A stretch of DNA of 12,785 nt, from the NCBI GenBank assembly GCA_020024815.1, contig JAHHTE010000044.1, forward strand, positions 1 through 12,785, read 5' to 3'. The DNA comes from Mailhella sp. GTDB taxonomy: Bacteria; Desulfobacterota; Desulfovibrionia; Desulfovibrionales; Desulfovibrionaceae. Shown in pieces: positions 6,941-12,785 of this stretch (its first letter is position 1; each line of letters starts with the position of its first letter). The position numbers and the translations under genes were made by a program. The notes below the pieces were generated by a model that saw only the letters and a program-made list of their open reading frames with translations, searched no databases and had not been told where the DNA came from.

Positions 6941-6956
6941 CAAAGGCAAGCCTTTG
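6941..6956 (-). promoter_or_regulatory. Leader hairpin of the glnHP-mutL operon
   Basis: CAAAGGC and GCCTTTG pair perfectly around two bases, within the leader about 10 bases after the predicted transcription start and about 30 bases before the glnH start codon. On the minus strand it is followed by A residues, so it is not a terminator. It may stabilise the 5' end of the message or be a repressor site; sequence alone does not decide. Confidence 0.55.
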
Positions 6957-6973
6957 TAACTAAAGACCTTGCA

Positions 6974-7001
6974 AGTATACATAAAAATTAATAAATTGCA
7001 A
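6974..7001 (-). promoter_or_regulatory. Sigma70 promoter of the glnHP-mutL operon
   Basis: On the minus strand TTGCAA (6996-7001) and TATACT (6974-6979) are separated by 16 bases, each a good match to the -35 and -10 consensus. The expected start is near 6967, giving a leader of about 58 bases that includes the hairpin at 6941-6956 and the AGGAG ribosome site. Confidence 0.7.
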
Positions 7002-7158
7002 ACAAGAATAAAAAGCATAAAATCAAGCAATTATATTATTTTTTTATTTTTTTACAATATTGTTGTTTGAATTTTAACAAAAAAGGAATTTTTATTTTCA
7101 ATTTTGTAAATTACTATATATTTAATATAATTACTATAAAAATTACATACAATATAAA

Positions 7159-8259
7159 TTACCCAAACATACTATGCTCTTTATATTTTCCTAAATGTAA
7201 TTTTTTCATATAATCAGCTGCAACACGTTCTAAAACATCTCTTTTAACTTTTTCAGCACCTTGTAAAATAATATCAGAACGTAACGAACTATTTTTCATT
7301 ATTTTTACCATATTTTTTGCAAGTGCATGAGCATCATCACGAGGATATAATAAAGCACAAGTTGTAGAATCAGAAAGTACAAATTTTGTATGCACTGATA
7401 AATCAGAAGCTATTAATGCAACCTTTTTATACCAAGCTAAAAAGAGCATTTTATAATCACCTTCTCCATCGCAAGAACTGCAAATAATAGCATCAGCTAA
7501 CGAAAAAAAGACAGCTTTATTTTTTCTATCACATATAATTATTTGCTGGGTAACACCAAGTTTTTCTGCTTGTTCTAAAACAATATTTACTTGTGTACTA
7601 TTTTCCACACAAAGTATTAATCTATATTTTTGAATATCTTGTTCATAACTTAATTCTTGCATTGCATTAAGCACATAAAGAAATCCACTTTCTTCACTAC
7701 AATTAATTTCTGTATAAAAAGTAAAAACTTCATCAGCAGAAACTTTATCTAAAGAACTATCTTGATATTTTTCAAACATTGGCACATGAGATAAATATCC
7801 CACTCGACCCATATTTTTTTGTCTTTGCAAAAAGTTAACAAATTCAGGCGAAGAAGCAAATAAAACATCTATTTTATCTTTTTCAAAAGCATATAAATAA
7901 GGATTTTCTTTTGTTAATGGATTAGCATGAATAAAATCAATACTATTATGCCAATCTCCAATAATACGTAAAAAAGGAAAACTTTTTTTCAAGTACCATG
8001 CCAGTTTCGCTGCTTTTTCATCAAACACATGTAAATGTGTTGCTTTTAATTCACGTACAAGTTTTCTTAATGTAAAATATTCTATAATTCCATTTTGCGT
8101 AAGTTCAGAAAAAGCCATAGAATTAGCACTAGCAAAACTTGCATTTTCTGAATTAGCAAGACACGCAAAATGAATAGGCAAATGCTCTCTTAATAAAGCC
8201 AATAACAATTTTTGTGATTGTTCATGAATACTATTTTTTGTGCTAATAAATAAAATCAC
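7159..8259 (-). CDS. Glycosyltransferase-like protein, GT-B fold (group 1/GT4 type)
   Basis: A 366-residue protein I recognise only at fold level. It starts with a strand typical of GT-B enzymes (MILFIS), has IIGDWHNSIDF in the N-terminal half, and a C-terminal half with ADAIICSSCDGEGDYKM, then VALIASDLS and a late DDAHALAKNMVKIM helix region, the order seen in GT4 enzymes. The usual E-x7-E pair is only half kept: Glu266 is present, the second position is Leu274. It may be a divergent or inactive enzyme. I start it at GTG 8259 because AGGGGA (8266-8271) is 7 bases upstream and a promoter at 8287-8315 lies inside the longer reading from TTG 8337. It has no signal peptide, so it should be cytoplasmic or membrane-associated, probably acting on a surface glycan. 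Donor and acceptor are unknown. Confidence 0.65.
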   Translation of the reverse strand: MILFISTKNSIHEQSQKLLLALLREHLPIHFACLANSENASFASANSMAFSELTQNGIIEYFTLRKLVRELKATHLHVFDEKAAKLAWYLKKSFPFLRIIGDWHNSIDFIHANPLTKENPYLYAFEKDKIDVLFASSPEFVNFLQRQKNMGRVGYLSHVPMFEKYQDSSLDKVSADEVFTFYTEINCSEESGFLYVLNAMQELSYEQDIQKYRLILCVENSTQVNIVLEQAEKLGVTQQIIICDRKNKAVFFSLADAIICSSCDGEGDYKMLFLAWYKKVALIASDLSVHTKFVLSDSTTCALLYPRDDAHALAKNMVKIMKNSSLRSDIILQGAEKVKRDVLERVAADYMKKLHLGKYKEHSMFG

Positions 8260-8265
8260 GTTGTT

Positions 8266-8271
8266 TCCCCT
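8266..8271 (-). promoter_or_regulatory. Ribosome binding site fixing the GTG start of the glycosyltransferase
   Basis: AGGGGA on the minus strand, with AGGGG ending 7 bases before GTG 8257-8259. No comparable site precedes the in-frame TTG at 8335-8337. Confidence 0.75.
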
Positions 8272-8286
8272 AACAAAAGTATAAAT

Positions 8287-8315
8287 ATTTAAGCCAAAAT
8301 TTTTGAATGTGTCAA
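8287..8315 (-). promoter_or_regulatory. Sigma70 promoter of the glycosyltransferase gene
   Basis: A perfect -35 TTGACA (minus strand, 8310-8315), a 17-base spacer and a fair -10 TTAAAT (8287-8292). The predicted start near 8280 leaves a leader of about 20 bases holding the AGGGGA ribosome site. The promoter is back-to-back with that of the Sel1 gene, the two -35 elements being 31 bases apart. Confidence 0.6.
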
Positions 8316-8346
8316 TAAAATAATCAGATAATTTCAATTTTAAAAC

Positions 8347-8375
8347 TTGAATTTTTATAAAAATACCTCTATAAA
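8347..8375 (+). promoter_or_regulatory. Sigma70 promoter of the Sel1-repeat gene (and perhaps selD run)
   Basis: TTGAAT (8347-8352), a 17-base spacer and TATAAA (8370-8375). The expected start is near 8382, which lies past the in-frame GTG at 8380 and so argues for the ATG at 8416. With gaps of only 12 and 29 bases, then an overlap, downstream, this promoter may also serve selD, the EamA gene and the cinA-like gene. Confidence 0.6.
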
Positions 8376-8415
8376 ATAAGTGAAACTCACAAAAGAGGTT
8401 TTAATTATATTAATT

Positions 8416-9966
8416 ATGCGATATTCTTTTACTTTATCAACTTTTTTATTTGCAATTATGCCTTTTCATGCTCTTGCAGAAAATTCTTCTCAACCTGTTC
8501 CCTTTGCTCCACTTGATCAAAAAAATACTGTAAGCATAGAAATGCTTAAACAATTTACTCAAAATCCTCAAGGTCTTCCCCCTGAAATTTTATCTATACT
8601 TACTAATAGTGATAGCCTTGAACCACCAACCATATTAAAAGGTAATCCAACTATTACCCAAGAAATGACAAAATATTCTGATCATGCTCCTTTTAATGGA
8701 AAAATTAATCGTCCTTTACTACCTACGATTAATGGATTTAATACACAAAATAATATACTTCTTCAAGAACCTAATCAAAATCAAAATACACAAAAAAACA
8801 CATTTCATTATGCCATTAACTCTTTATTAAACCAAAATAATTTATCACAACAAATTCTTGCAAACCAAATTCCAAGTTTACAAGATACAACACAACAAAA
8901 ATCAAAATCTATGTTTGGTACGCCATTGCAATTAGATTCTATGCAATTTCAAGATTTACACCGTTTACAAATAATGGCTGCCCAATCACAAGATAAAAAA
9001 ACGCAACCTATTAATAAAAAAGAACAAAATAATTTTTTAGAAGAAGATAAACTAGAAGTAAAACTCCCCCAACTTTCTGAAACAGAAAAAGCTCTAAATC
9101 AACTTAAAATACAAGAATTAGAAGAAAAAGCAAAACAAGATGATGAGCAAGCAAAAATACAACTTGCTCATGCATATTTTTATGGTCTAGGTGGTGAAAA
9201 AAACTTTGATCGAGCTTTTCAACTTATGGAAGAAAATGCTAAACGTGGTAGTTCTGTTGCTATGCTTGAGCTTGGCAAAATGTATGAAGAAGATACTCCT
9301 CGCAAAAATATTATGCGTGCAGCAAGTTACTATAAGCAAGCAAGTGAATATGGTAATATCAATGGTAAATATCATTTAGGATTACTTTATTATAAAGGTA
9401 AATTTGGACAAGGTGAACAAGCACTTACAGAAGCCATTTATGCTTTTCGTGAGGGTTTAGCTAAAGATCATGCCCCTTCAATGTATGAACTTGCAACCAT
9501 GTATGAGCGTGGCATTGGTTTTGATAAAGATTTAGGACAAGCCGTCCAATTATTTAGAAAATCTGCTCACTTAGGCTATGCTCCTGCACAATTACAAGTC
9601 GGACTTTTTTATGAAAATGGTATACTTGTTCCACAAAATCTTACCTTTGCAGCAGCTTGGTATACTAAATCAGCAGAACAAGGTAATGCATTAGCTCAAT
9701 ATCTTTTGGCTGGTATGTATAGGCAAGGGAAAGGAGTTCCCAAAAACTTAGAACAAGCAAAAATCCTTTATGAACACGCTGCTAAAAAAGAATTACTTGA
9801 TGCACAATTTGATCTTGGTATTTTTTATTTATTAAAAGGTCCATACCATGATGAAAAAAAAGCAGAATTTTGGTTACAAAAAGCTGCTGATAAAAATGAT
9901 ATGCAAGCAAAAGAAATTCTTTTACAAATACACAAGAAAAAAATTTCTAATACTAACACAAAATAA
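8416..9966 (+). CDS. Secreted Sel1-repeat (TPR-like) protein
   Basis: A 516-residue exported protein. From ATG 8416 it begins with a clean signal peptide: MRYS, a hydrophobic core and an ALA site before ENSS, with cleavage after about residue 21. Residues ~22-220 are low-complexity, rich in Gln, Asn, Pro and Ser, with no domain I know. Residues ~245-507 hold about seven Sel1 repeats of ~36 residues, seen as recurring pairs such as AHAYFYGLGG..NFDRAFQLMEENAKRG, MYERGIGFDKDLGQAVQLFRKSAHLG and AGMYRQGKGVPKNLEQAKILYEHAAKK. Sel1 arrays bind partner proteins; no catalytic motif is visible. The GTG at 8380 is disfavoured by the promoter and the signal peptide. The nearest Shine-Dalgarno-like site, AAGAGG, is 17 bases from the ATG, unusually far. 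Partner and function are unknown. Confidence 0.85.
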   Translation: MRYSFTLSTFLFAIMPFHALAENSSQPVPFAPLDQKNTVSIEMLKQFTQNPQGLPPEILSILTNSDSLEPPTILKGNPTITQEMTKYSDHAPFNGKINRPLLPTINGFNTQNNILLQEPNQNQNTQKNTFHYAINSLLNQNNLSQQILANQIPSLQDTTQQKSKSMFGTPLQLDSMQFQDLHRLQIMAAQSQDKKTQPINKKEQNNFLEEDKLEVKLPQLSETEKALNQLKIQELEEKAKQDDEQAKIQLAHAYFYGLGGEKNFDRAFQLMEENAKRGSSVAMLELGKMYEEDTPRKNIMRAASYYKQASEYGNINGKYHLGLLYYKGKFGQGEQALTEAIYAFREGLAKDHAPSMYELATMYERGIGFDKDLGQAVQLFRKSAHLGYAPAQLQVGLFYENGILVPQNLTFAAAWYTKSAEQGNALAQYLLAGMYRQGKGVPKNLEQAKILYEHAAKKELLDAQFDLGIFYLLKGPYHDEKKAEFWLQKAADKNDMQAKEILLQIHKKKISNTNTK

Positions 9967-9978
9967 TAAGGATATATA

Positions 9979-11034
9979 ATGTTTTATCCATTAATGCAAA
10001 AAGCCATTGATGCAGGCTGAAGTGCAAAAACAGCTCCAGAGGTTCTGGACAAAATACTTAATACTCTACCAGCACAAAAATCTTCTCTTCTTTTATCAGA
10101 ACATAGCCATAATGAAGATTCTTTTGTTGTTGCTAATCCTGAACATAATTACGCATTAGTACAAAGCCTTGATATAATTGCACCACTTGGAAATAATCCA
10201 CGTCTTTTTGGACAAACAGCAGCAGCAAATGCTCTTTCTGATATTTATGCAATGGGTGGACAAGCCTATACTGCAATGAATATTTTATCTTTTTCTTCTT
10301 GTAATACTCCAAGTGAAGTTATTCAAGAAATATTACAAGGAGCTTTAGATAAAATTACAGAAGCAAATGCTATCTCTTGTGGCGGCCATACCTTAGAAAG
10401 TAAAGAATTACGTTTTGGACTTTCTGTTACTGGCATTGTGGATAAAAACCATTTTGCACAAAACAAATGTCTTGAAATAGATGATATTTTACTTTTAACA
10501 AAACCACTTGGAACAGGAATTTTAACCACTGGTATACGTGGTAAATGGGAAAACTGGGAAAAAGCAGAACAAGAGCTTTTTAACTATGCTACAAAATTAA
10601 ATACACTTGGGGCAAAACTTATTCAAGAATTTCACATAAAAGCAGCAACCGACATTACAGGTTTTGGACTTTTAGGGCATTTACTAGAAATGGCAAAAGC
10701 CTCACAAAAAAGCATACATATAAATTTTGCGTCCTTACCTTTTATGCAATTTACAAAGGAATATGCCCAAAATGGACTTATTCCAAAACGCTGTTATGAT
10801 AATTTTAATTTTACAAAACACACTGTATTATATGGAGAAAACCTTTCAAGCTTAGATACACTCCTTTGCAATGACCCGCAAACTTCAGGGGGACTTATTC
10901 TTGCTTGCAAAGAAAAGGATATTCCAATAATACAAAAACGCTTACAAGAAAATGGAGAATTAGCTTGTGTTATTGGCTCTGTTAAAGCACTAACAACACA
11001 AAGCGAACAAGAACCATTTCTTTATGTTCAATAG
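9979..11034 (+). CDS. selD: Selenide, water dikinase (selenophosphate synthase), Sec-containing via in-frame TGA
   Basis: SelD makes selenophosphate from selenide and ATP, the selenium donor for selenocysteine and selenouridine. The 351-residue reading starts at ATG 9979, with AAGGA 9 bases upstream, and crosses one in-frame TGA (10018-10020, codon 14). The context DAG-U-SAK aligns with the E. coli catalytic GAGCGCK, so Sec14 replaces Cys17 and Lys17 matches Lys20. The rest is typical: SLDIIAPLG, ANALSDIYAMGG (~82-93), CGGHTLES (134-141), VTGIVD, PLGTGILTTGI, DITGFGLLGHLLEM (from 225) and NDPQTSGG (298-305). Without Sec decoding only a fragment from 10252 would be called. A SECIS-like hairpin follows the TGA. 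A nonsense pseudogene is unlikely, because the stop hits precisely the redox residue and the frame is otherwise open. It lies 12 bases after the Sel1 gene and 29 before the EamA gene. Confidence 0.93.
10018..10059 (+). promoter_or_regulatory. Selenocysteine TGA codon with bacterial SECIS-like stem-loop
   Basis: The UGA at 10018-10020 is followed, 19 bases later, by the apical loop of a hairpin: UCCAG (10035-10039) pairs with CUGGA (10045-10049) around AGGUU. The loop begins AGGU, like the AGGUCU loop of E. coli fdhF that SelB recognises, and the UGA-to-loop distance fits bacterial SECIS elements. A lower stem, AAGUG (10020-10024) with UACUU (10055-10059), is also possible. The structure lies within the coding sequence, as expected in bacteria. 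Folding was done by eye. Confidence 0.8.
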
Positions 11035-11063
11035 AATACGTATAAAATACGGTAGGATAACGT

Positions 11064-11993
11064 GTGAAAGAAAAAAGTTTTAATCAAAAAATTATCCCAC
11101 ATATAGCACTTACCATTGGAATGTTTTTTTGGGCAAGTTCTTTTATTGGCTTTAAATTTGCTCTAACAGTGTATAGTCCTTTTGAAGTTGTGGCAGGTCG
11201 TATGATAATAGCTACTATTATTTGTTCACCTTTACTTAAAGGACTTTTACCCATTCTAAAGCACCCTAAAAAACGCCTTATTTTAATTGGTGGAATATTA
11301 TGTGAACCTTGTTTTTATTTTCTATTTGAAACAGCAGCATTGCGATATACGTCATCAGCTCAAGCAGGAATGGTTATTGCCATTATGCCCCTTTGTGTTG
11401 CTTTTTGTGCTTGGCTCATGCTAAAAGAAAAACAACGATTACAAACATGGATAGGATTTATCCTTGCTTTTGTAGGTGTTTTTTGGCTTTCCTTTAGTGG
11501 TGAATCAAGTCAAAGTGCTCCTAATCCTTTTTTGGGAAATATGCTAGAATTAGGAGCTGTTTTTTGTGGTGTTTTTTATACACTTTCATGTAGACATATC
11601 ACAACAGAAATAAGCTCTTGGGTCTTTACTGCTGGCATGGCATTAGGTGGAGCATTATTTTATATTCCTTTAGCCCTTCTACCCATCGAAGTTACTCCTG
11701 TTGTTCTTGATGTAGAAATTCCTCATTGGCTTCCCTTTGTTTCTATCATTTATCTTGGTATTATGGTAAGTATAGCTGGTTATGGCTTATATAATTATGG
11801 GGTTTCAACTCTTTCTGCAACAGAAGCAGGAGCTTATGTTAACCTTATTCCTGTAATTACCCTTATTATTGGTGTATATTTTTTAGAAGAAACATTAACT
11901 TTTGAACAATATTTCGCCTCTGCCTTTATTTTAATTGGTATGCTTTTAAGTCAAATAACTTTCAAAAAAAATAACGAGAAAAAATATGTCTGA
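11064..11993 (+). CDS. EamA/DMT-superfamily transporter
   Basis: A 309-residue inner-membrane protein of the drug/metabolite transporter superfamily with two EamA repeats, about residues 10-145 and 160-300, and roughly ten membrane helices. Typical landmarks are the first helix FWASSFIGFKFAL, the end of repeat one with IGFILAFVGVFWLSFSG, and near the C terminus YVNLIPVITLIIGVYFLEE, the signature region of the family. Substrates cannot be predicted from sequence; members export amino acids, cofactors or sugars. It starts at GTG 11064, with AGGA 6 bases upstream, 29 bases after selD, and its last 8 bases overlap the next gene. Co-transcription with selD suggests shared expression, not necessarily shared function. 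Confidence 0.88.
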   Translation: MKEKSFNQKIIPHIALTIGMFFWASSFIGFKFALTVYSPFEVVAGRMIIATIICSPLLKGLLPILKHPKKRLILIGGILCEPCFYFLFETAALRYTSSAQAGMVIAIMPLCVAFCAWLMLKEKQRLQTWIGFILAFVGVFWLSFSGESSQSAPNPFLGNMLELGAVFCGVFYTLSCRHITTEISSWVFTAGMALGGALFYIPLALLPIEVTPVVLDVEIPHWLPFVSIIYLGIMVSIAGYGLYNYGVSTLSATEAGAYVNLIPVITLIIGVYFLEETLTFEQYFASAFILIGMLLSQITFKKNNEKKYV

Positions 11994-12723
11994 TTTTATC
12001 GCTGGTATGCCTAAAAATACGAATAATAAAAAAAACCTTGCTTCTTCTTTAGTGGAAAATTCTGCTAAAAATGCTCTTTTTGATTTTTTCCGAATGAGTG
12101 CTTGCCTAAGCCATGAACTAGGAATTTTACTTCCACAATTTAAAATGCGTATGGCTGTTGCAGAATCATGCACAAGTGGACTTTTAGGCTCAAGCCTTAC
12201 ACAAATTAATGGTTCTTCTAATTGGTTTGAAGGTGGAGTTATTTCATACAGTAATTCTATAAAACAAAATATTCTTAATGTAGAAGAAAAAATTCTAAAG
12301 CAATTTGGAGCAGTAAGTATGCCCACTGCTTGTGAAATGGCAAGTGGTGTTTGTTCTGCATTAAAAACTCATTTTGGTATTTCTATAACAGGTATTGCTG
12401 GCCCTAGTGGAGGATCAAGACAAAAACCTGTTGGAACTGTTTTTATTGGTGTTTCTGTTCCTAAAGCTTTTCAAACTGTAAAAAAGAAAATTACACTTCA
12501 AAAACAAGCTCCTTTACAAAATGGAATGGAAGATTCTTGGCTTAAATCATGTCAAATAATGAAACATATCTATTTGCAACAAGAAAGTAATATTGTTCCT
12601 CTTGGCTTTTTCCAAACAAAAGCAAGGCATTTTCTCTTTGAAGGTGATAGGGAAAGCATACGCCAAAGTGCAACACTTATGGCTCTATATTTTGCTTATG
12701 AAACATTATTAGCAGAAGAATAA
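11986..12723 (+). CDS. CinA C-terminal-domain protein (PncC-like nicotinamide-nucleotide amidase) with insertion
   Basis: A 245-residue stand-alone CinA-C protein. The family deamidates nicotinamide mononucleotide in pyridine-nucleotide salvage. The motif VAESCTSG (58-65) holds the predicted nucleophilic Ser61 (family form AESCTGG). Then come GSSNWFEGGVISYSN (76-90), GAVS, MASGV, GIAGPSGGSRQKPVGTVFIG (136-155) and FEGDRESIRQ near the end. Two departures from the usual ~160-residue form are an extra ~35 residues at the N terminus and a ~45-residue Lys/Gln-rich insertion at ~165-210, before the final strand and helix. The MoeA-like N-terminal domain of full CinA is absent. The ATG at 11986 overlaps the EamA stop by 8 bases, implying translational coupling; Met37 (12094) could be an alternative start but lacks a ribosome site. 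The core fold is clear, activity is inferred. Confidence 0.82.
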   Translation: MSDFIAGMPKNTNNKKNLASSLVENSAKNALFDFFRMSACLSHELGILLPQFKMRMAVAESCTSGLLGSSLTQINGSSNWFEGGVISYSNSIKQNILNVEEKILKQFGAVSMPTACEMASGVCSALKTHFGISITGIAGPSGGSRQKPVGTVFIGVSVPKAFQTVKKKITLQKQAPLQNGMEDSWLKSCQIMKHIYLQQESNIVPLGFFQTKARHFLFEGDRESIRQSATLMALYFAYETLLAEE

Positions 12724-12763
12724 AAAACACATTTAAGTTTATTTATAAATTTATAGTTTTTTT

Positions 12764-12785
12764 GAGAGGGGAACTTTTCCAAAAG
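12764..12785 (+). terminator. Probable terminator hairpin, cut by the window end
   Basis: GAGAGGGGAA followed by CTTTT-CC-AAAAG begins a hairpin 40 bases after the cinA-like stop. Its right arm is missing because the window ends here, but the inner 5-bp stem is complete. The left arm and inner stem resemble the reverse complement of the hairpin at 1983-2019. Classification as a terminator is inferred from position and similarity. Confidence 0.45.

Noticed and set aside
8260..8337. N-terminal extension of the glycosyltransferase from TTG 8337
   Set aside because: No ribosome site, a promoter lies inside it, and GTG 8259 has a strong AGGGGA at ideal spacing.
8365..8399. ACCTCT/AGAGGT hairpin with nested GTGA/TCAC, which might hide the Sel1 ribosome site
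   Set aside because: The left arm overlaps the -10 of the predicted promoter and would not be in the transcript starting near 8382.
10252..11034. SelD starting at the internal ATG (260 residues)
   Set aside because: It would lack the ATP-binding front and active-site residue; the upstream frame is clearly SelD apart from one TGA at the Sec position.
11946..12326. 126-codon minus-strand ORF opposite the EamA/cinA junction
   Set aside because: Overlaps two well-supported plus-strand genes and shows no recognisable motifs.

Overview
The window is strongly A+T-rich (about two thirds A+T by eye) and gene-dense, with no rRNA, tRNA, CRISPR or transposase that I can see. The organism looks like a Gram-negative, selenium-using bacterium: there are Sec-type signal peptides, a periplasmic glutamine-type binding protein, a MutL carrying its own endonuclease motifs, a small RRM protein, a CoA-disulfide reductase/rhodanese fusion and a selenocysteine-type SelD. 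The mix resembles an A+T-rich Desulfovibrio/Lawsonia-type deltaproteobacterium. That assignment is inference and is weak at genus level.

Layout. Positions 1-236 hold one copy of a ~109-bp interspersed repeat and the promoter region of a CoA-disulfide reductase with a C-terminal rhodanese domain (237-1964, +). A convergent small RNA-binding protein follows (2164-2421, -), with terminator hairpins between the two. Positions 2422-3374 carry no credible gene. They hold a G+C-rich, inverted-repeat-rich patch and, at 3193-3300, a second ~92% identical copy of the left-edge repeat, so the two copies flank the reductase and RRM genes as direct repeats.

Positions 3313-6909 on the minus strand form an apparent operon: binding protein (glnH-like), permease (glnP-like) and mutL, ending in a strong terminator. 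It has a good sigma70 promoter, a leader hairpin and a 10-bp hairpin between glnH and the permease. No ATPase gene is present. A glycosyltransferase-like gene (7159-8259, -) is divergent from a secreted Sel1-repeat protein (8416-9966, +). Back-to-back promoters at 8287-8375 decide both starts.

The plus-strand run continues with selD, an EamA/DMT permease and a CinA-C-type protein, with gaps of 12 and 29 bp and then an 8-bp overlap, so it is probably one transcript. The key observation is that selD spans 9979-11034 and is interrupted by an in-frame TGA at codon 14, exactly where the catalytic Cys/Sec lies, followed by a bacterial SECIS-like hairpin. It is therefore most likely a selenoprotein that takes part in its own cofactor supply, and conventional gene calling would truncate it to a start at 10252.

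I do not see an undescribed multigene system. The most unusual items are the Sec-SelD, the flanking repeat family with its palindromic patch, and a CinA-like protein with a ~45-residue insertion.
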